A stretch of 64,000 bases of DNA from Actinorhabdospora filicis (GCF_030269765.1 NZ_BSTX01000001.1:2039571-2103570), one strand, 5' to 3'. Shown: positions 23,779 through 32,951, numbered from the stretch's first letter. Notes: generated by a model not told the origin, from the letters alone. A program made the numbers and translations.

Positions 23779-25323
23779 GTGACCGGTGAGACCTACGACG
23801 TCCGGCCCACTCCCCCGGACTCCACGCAGTGGTTCGACCCGCGCAACCCCGCGCTGTGGGTGTTCATCGCCCTCGCCCTGCCCGGGCTGTGGCTGCTGAG
23901 CGGCTCGGTCCGCATCGCCTTCACCGCCTACCCCTCGGCCGCCACCGCCGCCGCGGTCCTGTTCACCGCTTACACCGTGCCGTTCATCATCGTCCTGCGC
24001 CGCCTGGACTACCTGGAGCGCGAACCCCCGGTGCTGACCGCGATGGCCTTCGGCTGGGGCGGCGTGGTGGCGTCCATGGCGGCCGTGGACGGCGGCCACG
24101 CCGTGCAGGGGATGCTCGCCAAGCTCGTCTCCCCGACCTTCGCCGCCACGTGGGGGCCCGCCATCGGCCCACCGGCCATCGAGGAGGTCCTCAAGGCCCT
24201 CGGCGTGGTCCTGGTGGTGCTGCTGGCCCGCGCGCACGTCAACTCCACCGTCGACGGGTTCGTCTACGGCGCCTTCGTCGGCCTGGGCTTCCAGGTCGTG
24301 GAGGACTTCGTGTACGCCGTGGGCGCCACCGCCTGGTCGCGCGGCGGCGACGACATCGCCCCGGTCATCTCCACGTTCATCGTCCGCGGCTTCCTCACCG
24401 GCCTGTGGAGCCACACCGTCTTCACCGCCCTCGCCGGAGGCGGCATCGCCTACGCCGTGGTCAACACACGTCTGCCCATGGCCCGCCGCTTCGGCGTGGC
24501 CGCCGGGGCCGTGGGCGCCGCCATCGCCGCGCACGCCCTGTGGAACTCACCCCTGCTGCGCGACGGCTTCGGCTTCGGCGGCATCGGCATCGTCGGCGCC
24601 CTGTTCATCAAGGGCCTGCCGGTGTTCCTGCTGGTCTGGTTCCTGTTCTCGCGCGCCTACCGCACCGAGGCCGCCTACTACGGCGAGCAGCTCGCCCAGT
24701 ACGACGGCACGCCCCTGGTCCGCCCCGGCGAGCTCACCGCCCTGCTGTCCTACCGCGAGCGCGAGGCCGCGCGGCGGCACGCGCAGTCCCTCAAGGGCCG
24801 CAAGGGGACGCGCGCGGCGCAGGCCGTCCGGCGGCTCCAGCACCTCCAGACGCGCCTGTCGGTGCTGTCCTCGCGCTACCCCGAGTCGCCCAAGTGGGTC
24901 CTGGAGACCCTCCAGAACCCGCCCACCCACCAGTGGCTCCAGAGCGAACGCGCGCGCCTGGGCGGCCTGGCCGCCCGCCGCGAGCTGCCCCCGGCGCGGC
25001 GGCGCGAGCAGCTGCACCGCGTCGCCGTCCAGCGCTGCGTGGTGGACCTGCTGGCGCAGCGCTCCCGGCTGGAGCACCTGGACCTGCCGGTCGCCGTCGG
25101 CACCAACCAGAAGCGCTCGCCGATGGCGCCGTGGGCGCTGGGCCTGGCCGTCCTGGGCGTCCTGGTGCCCGGCGCGGGCGCGTTCGCGATCGTGGCGGCG
25201 CTCATGGCCACGCGCGGGCACCTGCCGAGCGACGGGCTGGCCGTGGCGGCCTTCGCGGTGGGCGCGCTGACCACGACGGGGTGGCTGCTGGCCTTCGTCC
25301 TGCTGCGGCTGGGCGCGGGCTAA
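23779..25323 (+). CDS. PrsW family intramembrane metalloprotease
   Basis: 514 residues, GTG start. Multi-span protein with the PrsW motifs in order: PPAIEEVLKALGV (E135-E136), GFQVVEDFVYA (E175) and GLWSHTVFTAL (H212), the set expected to hold the catalytic metal. Eight or so helices fill residues 27-310. After these a charged cytosolic region of about 160 residues (REREAARRHAQSLKGRKG) precedes two more helices at the C terminus. PrsW enzymes cleave membrane-anchored proteins such as anti-sigma factors. No sigma factor or anti-sigma gene is adjacent; the single-pass protein upstream is the only linked membrane candidate. The stop overlaps the convergent LysE gene. Confidence 0.88.
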   Translation: MTGETYDVRPTPPDSTQWFDPRNPALWVFIALALPGLWLLSGSVRIAFTAYPSAATAAAVLFTAYTVPFIIVLRRLDYLEREPPVLTAMAFGWGGVVASMAAVDGGHAVQGMLAKLVSPTFAATWGPAIGPPAIEEVLKALGVVLVVLLARAHVNSTVDGFVYGAFVGLGFQVVEDFVYAVGATAWSRGGDDIAPVISTFIVRGFLTGLWSHTVFTALAGGGIAYAVVNTRLPMARRFGVAAGAVGAAIAAHALWNSPLLRDGFGFGGIGIVGALFIKGLPVFLLVWFLFSRAYRTEAAYYGEQLAQYDGTPLVRPGELTALLSYREREAARRHAQSLKGRKGTRAAQAVRRLQHLQTRLSVLSSRYPESPKWVLETLQNPPTHQWLQSERARLGGLAARRELPPARRREQLHRVAVQRCVVDLLAQRSRLEHLDLPVAVGTNQKRSPMAPWALGLAVLGVLVPGAGAFAIVAALMATRGHLPSDGLAVAAFAVGALTTTGWLLAFVLLRLGAG

Positions 25324-25961
25324 ACGCTCCGGGCCGTGGCGGCGACGCGGATGCCGAGGGCGACCAGCACCGAGCCGGTGACGGCGTCGATGACCCGGCG
25401 CACCTTCGGGCGGCGCAGGAACGTCCGGAACGCGCCGACCAGGTTGGACACCCCGACGTACCAGACGAGGGTGATCCCCGAGGCGATCGCGCCGAGCAGC
25501 ACCACCAGGCCCGGGCCCGGGTCGTCGCCGAGGAACTGCGGGACCAGCGCCAGGTAGATCGCGGCGGCCTTCGGGTTGAGGACGTTGCACAGCAGGCCCT
25601 GCCGGAACGCCCGCCACACCGGCAGGCGGGGCGCGGCCGCCACCGGGGCGTCCACGGTCTTCTCGCCTCTGCGGGCGGCCTCCCGCAGCGCCTTGACGCC
25701 CAGGTACAGCAGGTAGAGGGCGCCGACGCCCTTGACCACGGCGTAGGCGATCGCCGAGGCGGCCAGCAGCGCCGCCAGGCCCGTCGCGGTGGCCACCATC
25801 CAGCCGAAGATGCCCACGGAGATGCCCAGGCTGGTCGCCGAGCCCGCCACGCGCCCGGAGACCGCGGCCTGGCGGACCACCATGGCGAAGTCCGGGCCGG
25901 GAGAGATGGTGCCGACGGCGATGATCCCGATGAAGGCGAGCAGGTGCGGGGTGGAAATCAC
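25320..25961 (-). CDS. LysE family amino acid exporter
   Basis: 213 residues with six predicted helices. The GTG start has AAGGGGGA at good distance. Family hallmarks: GIIAVGTISPGPDFAMVVRQAAVSGR near the N terminus and FRQGLLCNVLNPKAAAIYLALVPQF in the middle. Such proteins export amino acids or homoserine-lactone-type compounds; the substrate is unknown. It is divergent from the glyoxalase-like gene with 36 bases between starts. Confidence 0.9.
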   Translation of the reverse strand: MISTPHLLAFIGIIAVGTISPGPDFAMVVRQAAVSGRVAGSATSLGISVGIFGWMVATATGLAALLAASAIAYAVVKGVGALYLLYLGVKALREAARRGEKTVDAPVAAAPRLPVWRAFRQGLLCNVLNPKAAAIYLALVPQFLGDDPGPGLVVLLGAIASGITLVWYVGVSNLVGAFRTFLRRPKVRRVIDAVTGSVLVALGIRVAATARSV

Positions 25962-25997
25962 TGGCGTCCCCCTTGGACGGTCCGGCAGGATCCGAAT

Positions 25998-26387
25998 ATG
26001 TCCATACTCCACGATCTGGTGATCGACGCCGCTCACCCCGCGTCGCTGGCCCGGTTCTGGGCCGCGGCGCTGGACGGGTACGAGATCGCGCCCTACGACG
26101 ACGCCGAGATCGCCCGGCTGGCGGCCAACGGGATCTTCGACATCGAGGACGACCCCTCGGTGCTGCTGGTGCGCGAGGACGGCGGGGAGCCGCGCGTCAT
26201 CATCCAGCTGGTGCCGGAGGGCAAGGCGGCCAAGAACCGCGTCCACCTCGACCTGCGCTCGGCCGATCACGACGCCGAGCTCGCGCGGCTGGGCGGGCTG
26301 GGCGCGCGGGTCCTGGAAGACTACGCGGGCCACACGACGCTGGCCGATCCCGAGGGGAACGAGTTCTGCCTCATCCGCCCCTCATGA
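25998..26387 (+). CDS. VOC/glyoxalase-like protein
   Basis: 129 residues. Two beta-alpha-beta-beta-beta modules as in the vicinal oxygen chelate fold: LHDLVIDAAHPASLARFWAAAL with a metal-side histidine, then KNRVHLDLRSADHDAELARL and TTLADPEGNEFCLIRP, the standard VOC ending with a glutamate ligand. Many actinobacterial paralogues of this size have no known substrate. Its stop overlaps the convergent small gene by six bases. Confidence 0.88.
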   Translation: MSILHDLVIDAAHPASLARFWAAALDGYEIAPYDDAEIARLAANGIFDIEDDPSVLLVREDGGEPRVIIQLVPEGKAAKNRVHLDLRSADHDAELARLGGLGARVLEDYAGHTTLADPEGNEFCLIRPS

Positions 26388-26618
26388 GCCGCCGTAGCCC
26401 TTGGGGAACGACTCGGTGTAGTGCTCGCACTCGTACTTGAGGATCGCGTAGGCGTAGAAGTCATCGGCGACGTCGCGCGTCCACAGCTGGAAGGTGTGGT
26501 CGCCGCCGTCGCTGGTGAGCACGTCGAGGATGCCGCCGGTCAGGCCGCGGCTGAAATGGGCGTAGGTGATCGTGTCGAGGTCGAACTCGACGCCCTGGAT
26601 GTAGAAGCGCTTGCCCAT
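26382..26618 (-). CDS. Small conserved-looking hypothetical protein
   Basis: 78 residues, ATG with GGGAGGCGG five bases upstream. Soluble, with alternating strands (FYIQGVEFDLDTITYAHFSRGL, FQLWTRDVADDFYAYAILKYE) and no membrane or signal segment. I do not recognise a family. The strong ribosome binding site and normal composition support translation. Confidence 0.65.
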   Translation of the reverse strand: MGKRFYIQGVEFDLDTITYAHFSRGLTGGILDVLTSDGGDHTFQLWTRDVADDFYAYAILKYECEHYTESFPKGYGGS

Positions 26619-26834
26619 GGCCGCCTCCCGCGTGTGACCTTCGAGGCTACGCGCGAAACGGACGAACGGACAGTAGCGGTGCGATGTCTCACCTTCAGCG
26701 GACATCCACCCTGGTCGCCGTGGGCCGTCCGGGCGGGCGGCTCCGCCGTCCGGGTGGGCCAAATCGGGCCTTAAGGCCCTGAACCCGCATCCCCCGGTTC
26801 CATGTCGGGCCCGGGGCCGGTAGGTTGCGGAATC

Positions 26835-27458
26835 GTGAACCCCGTTCCCGTGAAGATCAAGGTGGGCGCCCTCGTCCTTCTGGGTGGCTGCGCCGTGGTC
26901 GCGCTCCTCGCGGGAACCGCGCTCATCCCGTCCAACGCCGCCGCCATCGCCATCGTCGCGCTGGCGCCCCTCATGCCGGTCGCCTTCGCGATGCGCGCGG
27001 CGCCCGTCTCCCGCGTCCCCACGGCGGCGGTGCTGCTGATGGCGCTGTGGATGTTCGGGGTGGTCTCGGTGGCGAAGCTGCCGGTCGTGGTCCTCGACCT
27101 GGCCGGGGTGCAGATCACCGCCCGCGTCCTGGACTTCGAGGGCACCACCGACGACGCCGGAGCGGGCCCGAACACCTACCGCGTGGTCGACGGCGACGGC
27201 CGCGACCTGCCCGGTCACCTCACCGCGAAGTCGGCGATCTCCTACGGCGCCCGCGTCGAGGTCGTCGCCGACCGCTGGTGGCTGATGGACCCGATGGTGC
27301 CGAAGGAGCTGCGCCCGGGCAGCGGCTGGAAGTGGCTCGGCGCGATGACCGTGCTCGGCGCGGGCGCGACCGGGACGTGCCTGTGGCTGCTGCGGCGGGC
27401 GCGGCCGGAGCGGGAGAACCCCGCGCCGAAGATCCCGGAGGCCGCGCGCGCGGGGTGA
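26835..27458 (+). CDS. Membrane protein with an exported beta domain
   Basis: 207 residues from a GTG that follows TAGGTT by eight bases, a leaderless promoter layout; an upstream start would add a few residues. Three predicted helices occupy residues 5-90. About 80 external residues follow (ITARVLDFEGTTDDA, YRVVDGDGRDLPGHLTAKSAISYGARVEVVADRWW), then a last helix (LGAMTVLGAGATGTCLWLL) and a basic tail. The external part resembles an OB-fold-like barrel. No family recognised. Confidence 0.72.
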   Translation: MNPVPVKIKVGALVLLGGCAVVALLAGTALIPSNAAAIAIVALAPLMPVAFAMRAAPVSRVPTAAVLLMALWMFGVVSVAKLPVVVLDLAGVQITARVLDFEGTTDDAGAGPNTYRVVDGDGRDLPGHLTAKSAISYGARVEVVADRWWLMDPMVPKELRPGSGWKWLGAMTVLGAGATGTCLWLLRRARPERENPAPKIPEAARAG

Positions 27459-27870
27459 GGGCGGGCCGCGCGGCGGGACGTTCGCCGTGACCGCGGACGC
27501 CTGAAACGCCCGGGCGGCGCACGTCGCCGCGTCGGCCTCGGGTCTTCGCGCACCGGCGTACCGACGGCGTCTCGGCGAACCCGATACCCCTCGCCACACC
27601 GCTCTCCCGGCCACCTGCGACACCGGTACGAGGCCGGCAGACCGGCTCGCGAGAAGCCGTCTCGTACCCACGGACGCCCTCGCCCACCCCCGCCCGGCGG
27701 GTGGTCCACTGGAACCGGTGACCGCGCGGCGCATTCGGCTCACGCGGGTTGACGAGCCACCCGCAGCCGGGCCGCCCTCCCACTCGCACCCCCGTCAACG
27801 CGAAACGCCGCCGCGTCCAGCGCGACGGCGTTTCCCTTCAGTCGGTGCGAGTCCGGTCCGGTGGAGCCGG
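27459..27870. other. Intergenic region between convergent genes
   Basis: 412 bases. It contains a terminator-like hairpin for the minus-strand gene. I see nothing else that I can support, although a GTGCGAGTCC stretch superficially resembles a tRNA T-loop. Confidence 0.4.
27802..27834 (-). terminator. Terminator-like hairpin after the LppU-like gene
   Basis: A 14-bp stem with one mismatch (GAAACGCCG...CGGCGTTTC) and a five-base loop. Confidence 0.5.
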
Positions 27871-28677
27871 TCAGCGGTAGAGCTCGGTGCAGAGCGTGAC
27901 GTCCAGGCTCGTGCTGATCGGGCTCTGGACCTTGTACCAGAACTCGGTGCGGGTCTGGTCGCACTTCTTCTCGTCGTAGACGCCGTCGAGGCGGTCGAAG
28001 ACCTTGTAGACCAGGTCGCCCTTCTTACAGGAGGGCATCAGCTCGGCGGTGTAGTTGTTCTCCGAGACCTTGGTCGCCTGGAGGCAGTCGCCGACCTGCG
28101 CGTTGACCGGGTCGGTCAGGTCGATCGGGTCGTCGGTGGGGGTCTTCGACGGGGTCGGCGACACCGTCGGCGAGACCACGTTGTTGCCCGGGTTGGCGTT
28201 CTTGTTGTCGCCGCCCTGGGACGCGAAGTACCAGATGGCGCCGCCGCCGAGGACCAGCACGACGAGCACGATGATGCCGGCGATCAGCGGGCCGGAGCTG
28301 GAGCTCTTCTGCGGGGGCGGCGGGACGGGCGAGTTCCACTGTGGCTGGCCGTACGGCGGAGCCGACGTGGGCCCGTAAGGGGGCGCCGAGGTCGGGCCGT
28401 AGGAGGGCGGCGCCGACGTGGGGTTGTACGGGTCGGTGTGGCCGTACGCGGGCGGCTGGGCGTAGGGATCGGCGGGCGGCTGCTGGCCGTAAGGGTCGGC
28501 CGGGGGCTGCTGGCCGTAAGGGTCGGCCGGGGGCTGCTGGCCGTACTGGGGCTGCCCGTACTGAGGCTGCTGGGGCTGCTGCGGCTGGCCGTACGGATCC
28601 GTCCCACCGTAAGGCTGCTGCTGGCCGTACGGGTCCTGGCCGTAGCCACCACCCGGGGGCGGTCCGTAGTTGGACAT
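27871..28677 (-). CDS. Proline/glutamine-rich single-pass membrane protein (LppU-like C-terminal domain)
   Basis: 268 residues, ATG with AGAGGAG upstream. Residues 1-120 form a low-complexity cytosolic tail rich in P, Q, Y and G, including three near-identical QQPPADPYG units. One helix follows (PLIAGIIVLVVLVLGGGAIWYF), then a threonine/proline linker and an external domain of about 95 residues with four cysteines (VGDCLQA, MPSCKKG, EKKCDQ, TLCTEL), which I associate with the LppU/SCO3897 type. Tails of this kind are frequent in actinobacterial membrane proteins and their role is unclear. Confidence 0.78.
   Translation of the reverse strand: MSNYGPPPGGGYGQDPYGQQQPYGGTDPYGQPQQPQQPQYGQPQYGQQPPADPYGQQPPADPYGQQPPADPYAQPPAYGHTDPYNPTSAPPSYGPTSAPPYGPTSAPPYGQPQWNSPVPPPPQKSSSSGPLIAGIIVLVVLVLGGGAIWYFASQGGDNKNANPGNNVVSPTVSPTPSKTPTDDPIDLTDPVNAQVGDCLQATKVSENNYTAELMPSCKKGDLVYKVFDRLDGVYDEKKCDQTRTEFWYKVQSPISTSLDVTLCTELYR
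28482..28562. repeat. Tandem 27-bp coding repeat in the P/Q-rich tail
   Basis: The nine-residue unit QQPPADPYG is repeated three times in the tail of the gene at 27871, with nearly identical DNA (GGGGGCTGCTGGCCGTA core), which suggests recent slippage. Confidence 0.6.
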
Positions 28678-28842
28678 GCCGTCTCCTCTTGAGGGGATGC
28701 TCTTGTGCACACGGTAACTCGCCCTGACAAGTTTGCCATTAACGACCGTCCATGTTCCCAGCATGGAAGCCTGATCCGGCACACGGCTACAGCCCTATCG
28801 GGACGTATTCGAAAAACGCGATAGAGCCTTAGAGGACACTGA

Positions 28843-30036
28843 CTAGAGCAGCCGCGGCTGCTGCATCTGCCGCTCACCACCGGGGACGTGCCCGTACACC
28901 CGCACCAGTCCCGTGTCGATCTCGGCCAGCAACGGCGAGACCGGGCCGGTGTGCGTCAGGTACGCCAGGTCCCGCGCCCGCGACAGCGCCACGAACAGCC
29001 GCCGCCGGCCGGCCGTGGTCATCGGGACCGACGAGGCGTCCACCCCCGGCACCACCACGACGCGGAACTCGCGCCCCACCGCCTCCCGCAGCGGCAGCGA
29101 GGTCGCCCCCGCCACCGGGCGGGCGGCGTCCAGCCACAGCACGCCGATCGCGGCCGCCGGGACGCCCAGGCGGCCCAGCTTCCCGATCAGCTCCTCCATC
29201 ACGCCCTGCTCCTCGGCCGGATCGGCCGCCGCGTACCGCTGGACCGCGGGCTGCCCCGTGGTCGCCCGGCGGCACGGCTGCAACAGGCGCGAGCGCGCGA
29301 CCCCCACCGGCGACACCAGGAGCGAGGCCGCCGCCAGGATCGTCTCCAGGCTCCGGTAATTGCGAGTGAGGCGCACCACACGGGTGTCCACGTGCCCCTC
29401 GGTGAAGCGCTCCAGCAGCCCGGGACCGTCCTCGCCGAGGGCCTGGTCGGCGTCGCCGGTGACGTAGACGAACTCGCCGTCCAGCCCGCACAGGACCTCG
29501 TACTCGGCGGCCGTGTAGTCGTGCAGGTCGTCGGCGAAGACGTGCCGCCACGGCTCGGCGCCGGCCAGCTCGGCCAGCGGGGCGACGGTGACGCCTTCGG
29601 CGCGCTCGCCCAGCAGGCGCTCCAGCAGCCCGCGGAACTCGGCGGCGGCGCGCGGGGTCCGGGTGACGGCGACGCACTCGCGTGCGGGCGTGCCCAGGTC
29701 GGCGACCAGGTAGGCGAGCCGGTGGGCGAGCGTGTGCGTCTTGCCCGTGCCCGGCCCGGCGCTGATCAGCAGCGGTCCCGGGGAGGCCGAGGCCGCCACG
29801 CGCTGCATCATGTCGAGCCGGTCGAGCAGGCCCGTGCCGACCTCCTCCATGCCCGACAGGGGCGGTCCGGGGACGGCCGCGGCGGTCGCCCGCTGCGGTT
29901 CCAGGACCGGGTCGGGCAGGGGGACGTACACGTCGGTCGGCTGGGAGCGGCGCGGCGCGGCGCGGCGGCGTCGCGACACCCGTGCGCCCTCCGGGAGGGC
30001 GAACAGGCCGTCCGGTTCCTCGGCTCGTGTGTCCAC
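28843..30036 (-). CDS. Miniature UvrD-like superfamily 1 helicase
   Basis: 397 residues, about half of a UvrD/Rep protein. A basic N-terminal region is followed by Walker A ISAGPGTGKTHTLAHRLAYL (GPGTGKT at 94-100), CVAVTRTPRAAAEFRGLLERLL, then VFADDLHDYTAAEYEVL where motif II reads DDLHD instead of DEFQD, VYVTGDADQAL (motif III), VVRLTRNYRSLETIL (motif IV) and FVALSRARDLAYLTHTG (motif VI). The 1B and 2B subdomains are missing. The family unwinds DNA with ATP; the acidic-pair change and the lost subdomains may have turned it into a DNA-dependent ATPase or regulator. It lies divergent from the EtfD gene. Confidence 0.82.
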   Translation of the reverse strand: MDTRAEEPDGLFALPEGARVSRRRRAAPRRSQPTDVYVPLPDPVLEPQRATAAAVPGPPLSGMEEVGTGLLDRLDMMQRVAASASPGPLLISAGPGTGKTHTLAHRLAYLVADLGTPARECVAVTRTPRAAAEFRGLLERLLGERAEGVTVAPLAELAGAEPWRHVFADDLHDYTAAEYEVLCGLDGEFVYVTGDADQALGEDGPGLLERFTEGHVDTRVVRLTRNYRSLETILAAASLLVSPVGVARSRLLQPCRRATTGQPAVQRYAAADPAEEQGVMEELIGKLGRLGVPAAAIGVLWLDAARPVAGATSLPLREAVGREFRVVVVPGVDASSVPMTTAGRRRLFVALSRARDLAYLTHTGPVSPLLAEIDTGLVRVYGHVPGGERQMQQPRLL

Positions 30037-30153
30037 GGTGAAATCCTGCCATTCGCCGCGCGCGGGAGAGGATAAGGTGCGGCTGGCGTAGCCGCGCCGA
30101 GGCTACCGATGAGTAACATGTGTGAGACCTGAACCTCACCGAGGAGGACCCGA

Positions 30154-32310
30154 ATGGACGCCCTGAACGTCGTGGCGCTCGCGATCGTGGCGGTGGTGAC
30201 CGCGGCGGCCGTCGCGATGGTGGTCCGCACCGCGCGGCGCATGATCACCGTGATCCGCCTGGGCGCCTCGGACTCCACGCGCACCGACCGCGCCGGGCAG
30301 CGCGTCAAGACGCTGCTCAAGGAGACCCTCGGGCACACCCGGATGCTCCAGTGGAGCGTGGTCGGCGCCGCCCACTGGTTCGTGTTCATCGCCTTCGGCG
30401 CGCTGCTGCCGAGCCTGGTCGAGGCCTACCTCCAGACGATCGACCCCGAGTGGTCCATCCCCTGGTTCTCGCACTGGCCGGTGTGGACGCTCGGCTCGGA
30501 GCTCATCGCCATCACGATGCTCCTGGGCATCCTGACGCTCATCGTGATCCGCCAGCTGAACCTGCCGTCCCGACGCGCCAAGTCGCGCTTCGAGGGCTCC
30601 CGCATGGGGCGGGCGTACTACGTCGAGATCACCATCGTGTGCATCGGCGTCTTCGAGTTCCTGCTGCGCGCGCTGGTCATCGCCGAAGGCGCCGACATCC
30701 CCGCCTGGGCCTCCCCCATCGGCTACGGCCTGTCGAAGGTCTTCACCGCCGGGGACGGCGTGCTGACCGCGATCACGATCGCCGCCGTCGTCAAGATCCT
30801 CATCTCGATGGCCTGGTTCATGGTCATCGCCCGCAACATCACCATGGGCGTCGCCTGGCACCGCTTCACCGCCTTCTTCAACATCTACTTCAAGCGCAAC
30901 CCCGAAGGCGTCGCCCTGGGCGCGCTCAAACCGATGACGGTCAACGGCGAGAAGCTCGACTTCGAGACCGCCGACCCCGAGAAGGACCCCTTCGGCGTCG
31001 GCCAGGTCGAGCAGTTCACCTGGAAGGGCCTGCTCGACTTCAGCACCTGCACCGAATGCGGCCGCTGCCAGTCGCAGTGCCCGGCCTGGAACACCGACAA
31101 GCCGCTGTCGCCGAAGCTGCTGATGATGAACCTGCGCGACCACGCCTACGCCAAGGCGCCCTACCTGCTGGCCGGCGGCCGCAAGGACGCCATGGGCGAG
31201 GAGACCGCCACCGAGGACCAGCTCGCCGGCGTCAACGTCCTCGCCCTGGCCGAGGCCAACCGCCCGCTGGTCGGGCCGCTGGCCGACGGCGGCGTCATCG
31301 ACCCCGACGTCCTGTGGTCCTGCACCACCTGCGGCGCCTGCGTCGAGCAGTGCCCGGTCGACATCGAGCACGTCGACCACATCATCGACATGCGCCGCCA
31401 CCAGGTCATGATCGAGTCGGCCTTCCCCGCCGAGGCCGGGACGATGCTGCGCAACCTGGAGACCAAGGGCAACCCCTGGGGCGCCAACCCCAGCACCCGC
31501 GAGGACTGGACCAAGGGCCTGGACTTCGAGGTCCCCCGCGCCGAAGGCCCCTCCGACGAGTGGGACTACCTGTTCTGGGTCGGCTGCGCCGGCGCCTTCG
31601 ACGACCGCGCCAAGAAGACCACCCGCGCGGTGGCCACGCTCCTCCACGAGGCCGGCGTCAAGTTCGCCATCCTCGGCAACGGCGAGGGCTGCACCGGCGA
31701 CCCCGCCCGCCGCATGGGCAACGAGTTCCTGTTCTCCATGCTCGCCGAGGCCAACGTGGAGACCCTGAACGAGCTCGGCCTGCACGAGTCGAAGAAGACC
31801 AAGATCGTGGCCACGTGCCCGCACTGCCTCAACTCCCTCGGCAACGAGTACGCGCAGATGGGCGGCGACTACACCGTCGTCCACCACACCCAGCTCCTCG
31901 CCCAGCTCGTCGCCGACGGCCAGCTCACCCCCGTGTCCAAGGTCGACGGCGGCCTCACCTACCACGACCCCTGCTACCTCGGCCGCCACAACCGCGTCTT
32001 CACCCCGCCGCGCGAGGTCCTCGGCGCGGTCGCCGAAGGCGGCCTCACCGAGATGCCGCGCAACTCCGAGCGGTCCTTCTGCTGCGGCGCCGGCGGCGCG
32101 CGCATGTGGATGGAGGAGACCATCGGCACGCGCATCAACATCAACCGCACCGAAGAGGCCCTCGACACCGGCGCGCGGACGATCGCCGTCGGGTGCCCGT
32201 TCTGCGCCACCATGCTCGGCGACGGCGTCAACGCCAAGAACGAAGGCGAGCGCGTCGAGGTCGTCGACGTCGCCCAGGTGCTCCTGCGCAGCGTGCGGGG
32301 CACCGACTAG
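30154..32310 (+). CDS. etfD: Membrane iron-sulfur oxidoreductase EtfD
   Basis: 718 residues. Five helices in residues 1-270 (for example WSVVGAAHWFVFIAFGALLP, IAITMLLGILTLIVI) resemble the haem-binding membrane part of heterodisulfide-reductase-related enzymes. Two 4Fe-4S motifs follow: CTECGRCQSQCPAW from Cys299 and CTTCGACVEQCPVD from Cys390. The C-terminal half has two CCG-type domains (GEGCTGDPARRMGNE, YHDPCYLGRHN, CCGAGGARMW, VGCPFCATML). The layout matches mycobacterial Rv0338c, called EtfD, which takes electrons from electron transfer flavoprotein during fatty acid oxidation and passes them to the membrane quinone pool. RBS GAGGAGG lies nearby. A strong terminator follows. Confidence 0.87.
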   Translation: MDALNVVALAIVAVVTAAAVAMVVRTARRMITVIRLGASDSTRTDRAGQRVKTLLKETLGHTRMLQWSVVGAAHWFVFIAFGALLPSLVEAYLQTIDPEWSIPWFSHWPVWTLGSELIAITMLLGILTLIVIRQLNLPSRRAKSRFEGSRMGRAYYVEITIVCIGVFEFLLRALVIAEGADIPAWASPIGYGLSKVFTAGDGVLTAITIAAVVKILISMAWFMVIARNITMGVAWHRFTAFFNIYFKRNPEGVALGALKPMTVNGEKLDFETADPEKDPFGVGQVEQFTWKGLLDFSTCTECGRCQSQCPAWNTDKPLSPKLLMMNLRDHAYAKAPYLLAGGRKDAMGEETATEDQLAGVNVLALAEANRPLVGPLADGGVIDPDVLWSCTTCGACVEQCPVDIEHVDHIIDMRRHQVMIESAFPAEAGTMLRNLETKGNPWGANPSTREDWTKGLDFEVPRAEGPSDEWDYLFWVGCAGAFDDRAKKTTRAVATLLHEAGVKFAILGNGEGCTGDPARRMGNEFLFSMLAEANVETLNELGLHESKKTKIVATCPHCLNSLGNEYAQMGGDYTVVHHTQLLAQLVADGQLTPVSKVDGGLTYHDPCYLGRHNRVFTPPREVLGAVAEGGLTEMPRNSERSFCCGAGGARMWMEETIGTRININRTEEALDTGARTIAVGCPFCATMLGDGVNAKNEGERVEVVDVAQVLLRSVRGTD

Positions 32311-32318
32311 AACCACCC

Positions 32319-32353
32319 GGACGGCCCGCCCCGCACCCGGGGGCGGGCCGTCC
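32319..32353 (+). terminator. Terminator of etfD
   Basis: Perfect 14-bp stem GGACGGCCCGCCCC with a seven-base loop, nine bases after the stop. Confidence 0.7.
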
Positions 32354-32396
32354 GCACACCCACGGATGCCTCCCCGGCCCTTCCGAAGTCGCGCCG

Positions 32397-32885
32397 ATGT
32401 CAGTAACCTTCCGCTCTGTGGCTGACGCGGCTAAGAAACCGTTCTGGCGCACCCGCAAAGGGATGCTGCTCATCGCCGGGGCGATCATCGTCGCGGTCAT
32501 CGTGGCCAAGGCGAAGGAGGAACCCTTCCCGCCCAAGCCCGACTGCTCCAAGGTCTCCCTGGTCGCCGCCGACTCGCGCGTGCGCATCGGGCAGGACCTG
32601 TTCTTCGTCGTCCTCGGCCCCGACGACGGCCGCAAGTACACCGTCACCCTGGGCGTCGACGAGCTGACGCGCGGCACGCCGTCCTCGATGGTCATCGACA
32701 AGGCCGAGGACAAAGCCGAGGACAAGGCCGTCATCCTCGCCGACAATCTGACGATCACCGGGTGCCTGCGCCCGCAGCAGGTCACCATGGAACTGCCCTT
32801 CGGCGAGTACACGATCCGCCTGTGGGACACGACCGACGCCGAGCCCAAGAAGGTCGCCGAGCTCGTCGTCAACAGTGACGGTTAG
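32397..32885 (+). CDS. Single-pass membrane protein, unknown
   Basis: 162 residues from the ATG; a GTG 21 bases later is an alternative and has TAACCT eight bases upstream, fitting a leaderless start. A basic segment (KKPFWRTRKG) precedes one helix (MLLIAGAIIVAVIVAKA), then an external domain of about 120 residues with two cysteines (PDCSKVS, ITGCLRP), a KAEDKAEDKA repeat and IRLWDTTDAEPKKVAELVV. Probably a type II membrane protein with a small disulfide-bonded beta domain. No family recognised. It precedes the CNNM/HlyC pair on the same strand. Confidence 0.68.
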   Translation: MSVTFRSVADAAKKPFWRTRKGMLLIAGAIIVAVIVAKAKEEPFPPKPDCSKVSLVAADSRVRIGQDLFFVVLGPDDGRKYTVTLGVDELTRGTPSSMVIDKAEDKAEDKAVILADNLTITGCLRPQQVTMELPFGEYTIRLWDTTDAEPKKVAELVVNSDG

Positions 32886-32951
32886 ACTCCGGCCCGTGAG
32901 GTGGTCTGAATAGACGACGTCTGGCTAACCGCCGTTCCCCTGCTGGTCTTC

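Noticed and set aside
23829..26387. A + strand frame of about 850 codons through the PrsW and LysE genes that ends in the glyoxalase-like protein
   Set aside because: Only its last 129 codons resemble a protein family; the rest is arginine/proline-rich shadow. The real gene starts at 25998.
27837..27870. tRNA-like GTGCGAGTCC stretch
   Set aside because: No acceptor stem, D-loop or anticodon arm could be built around it.
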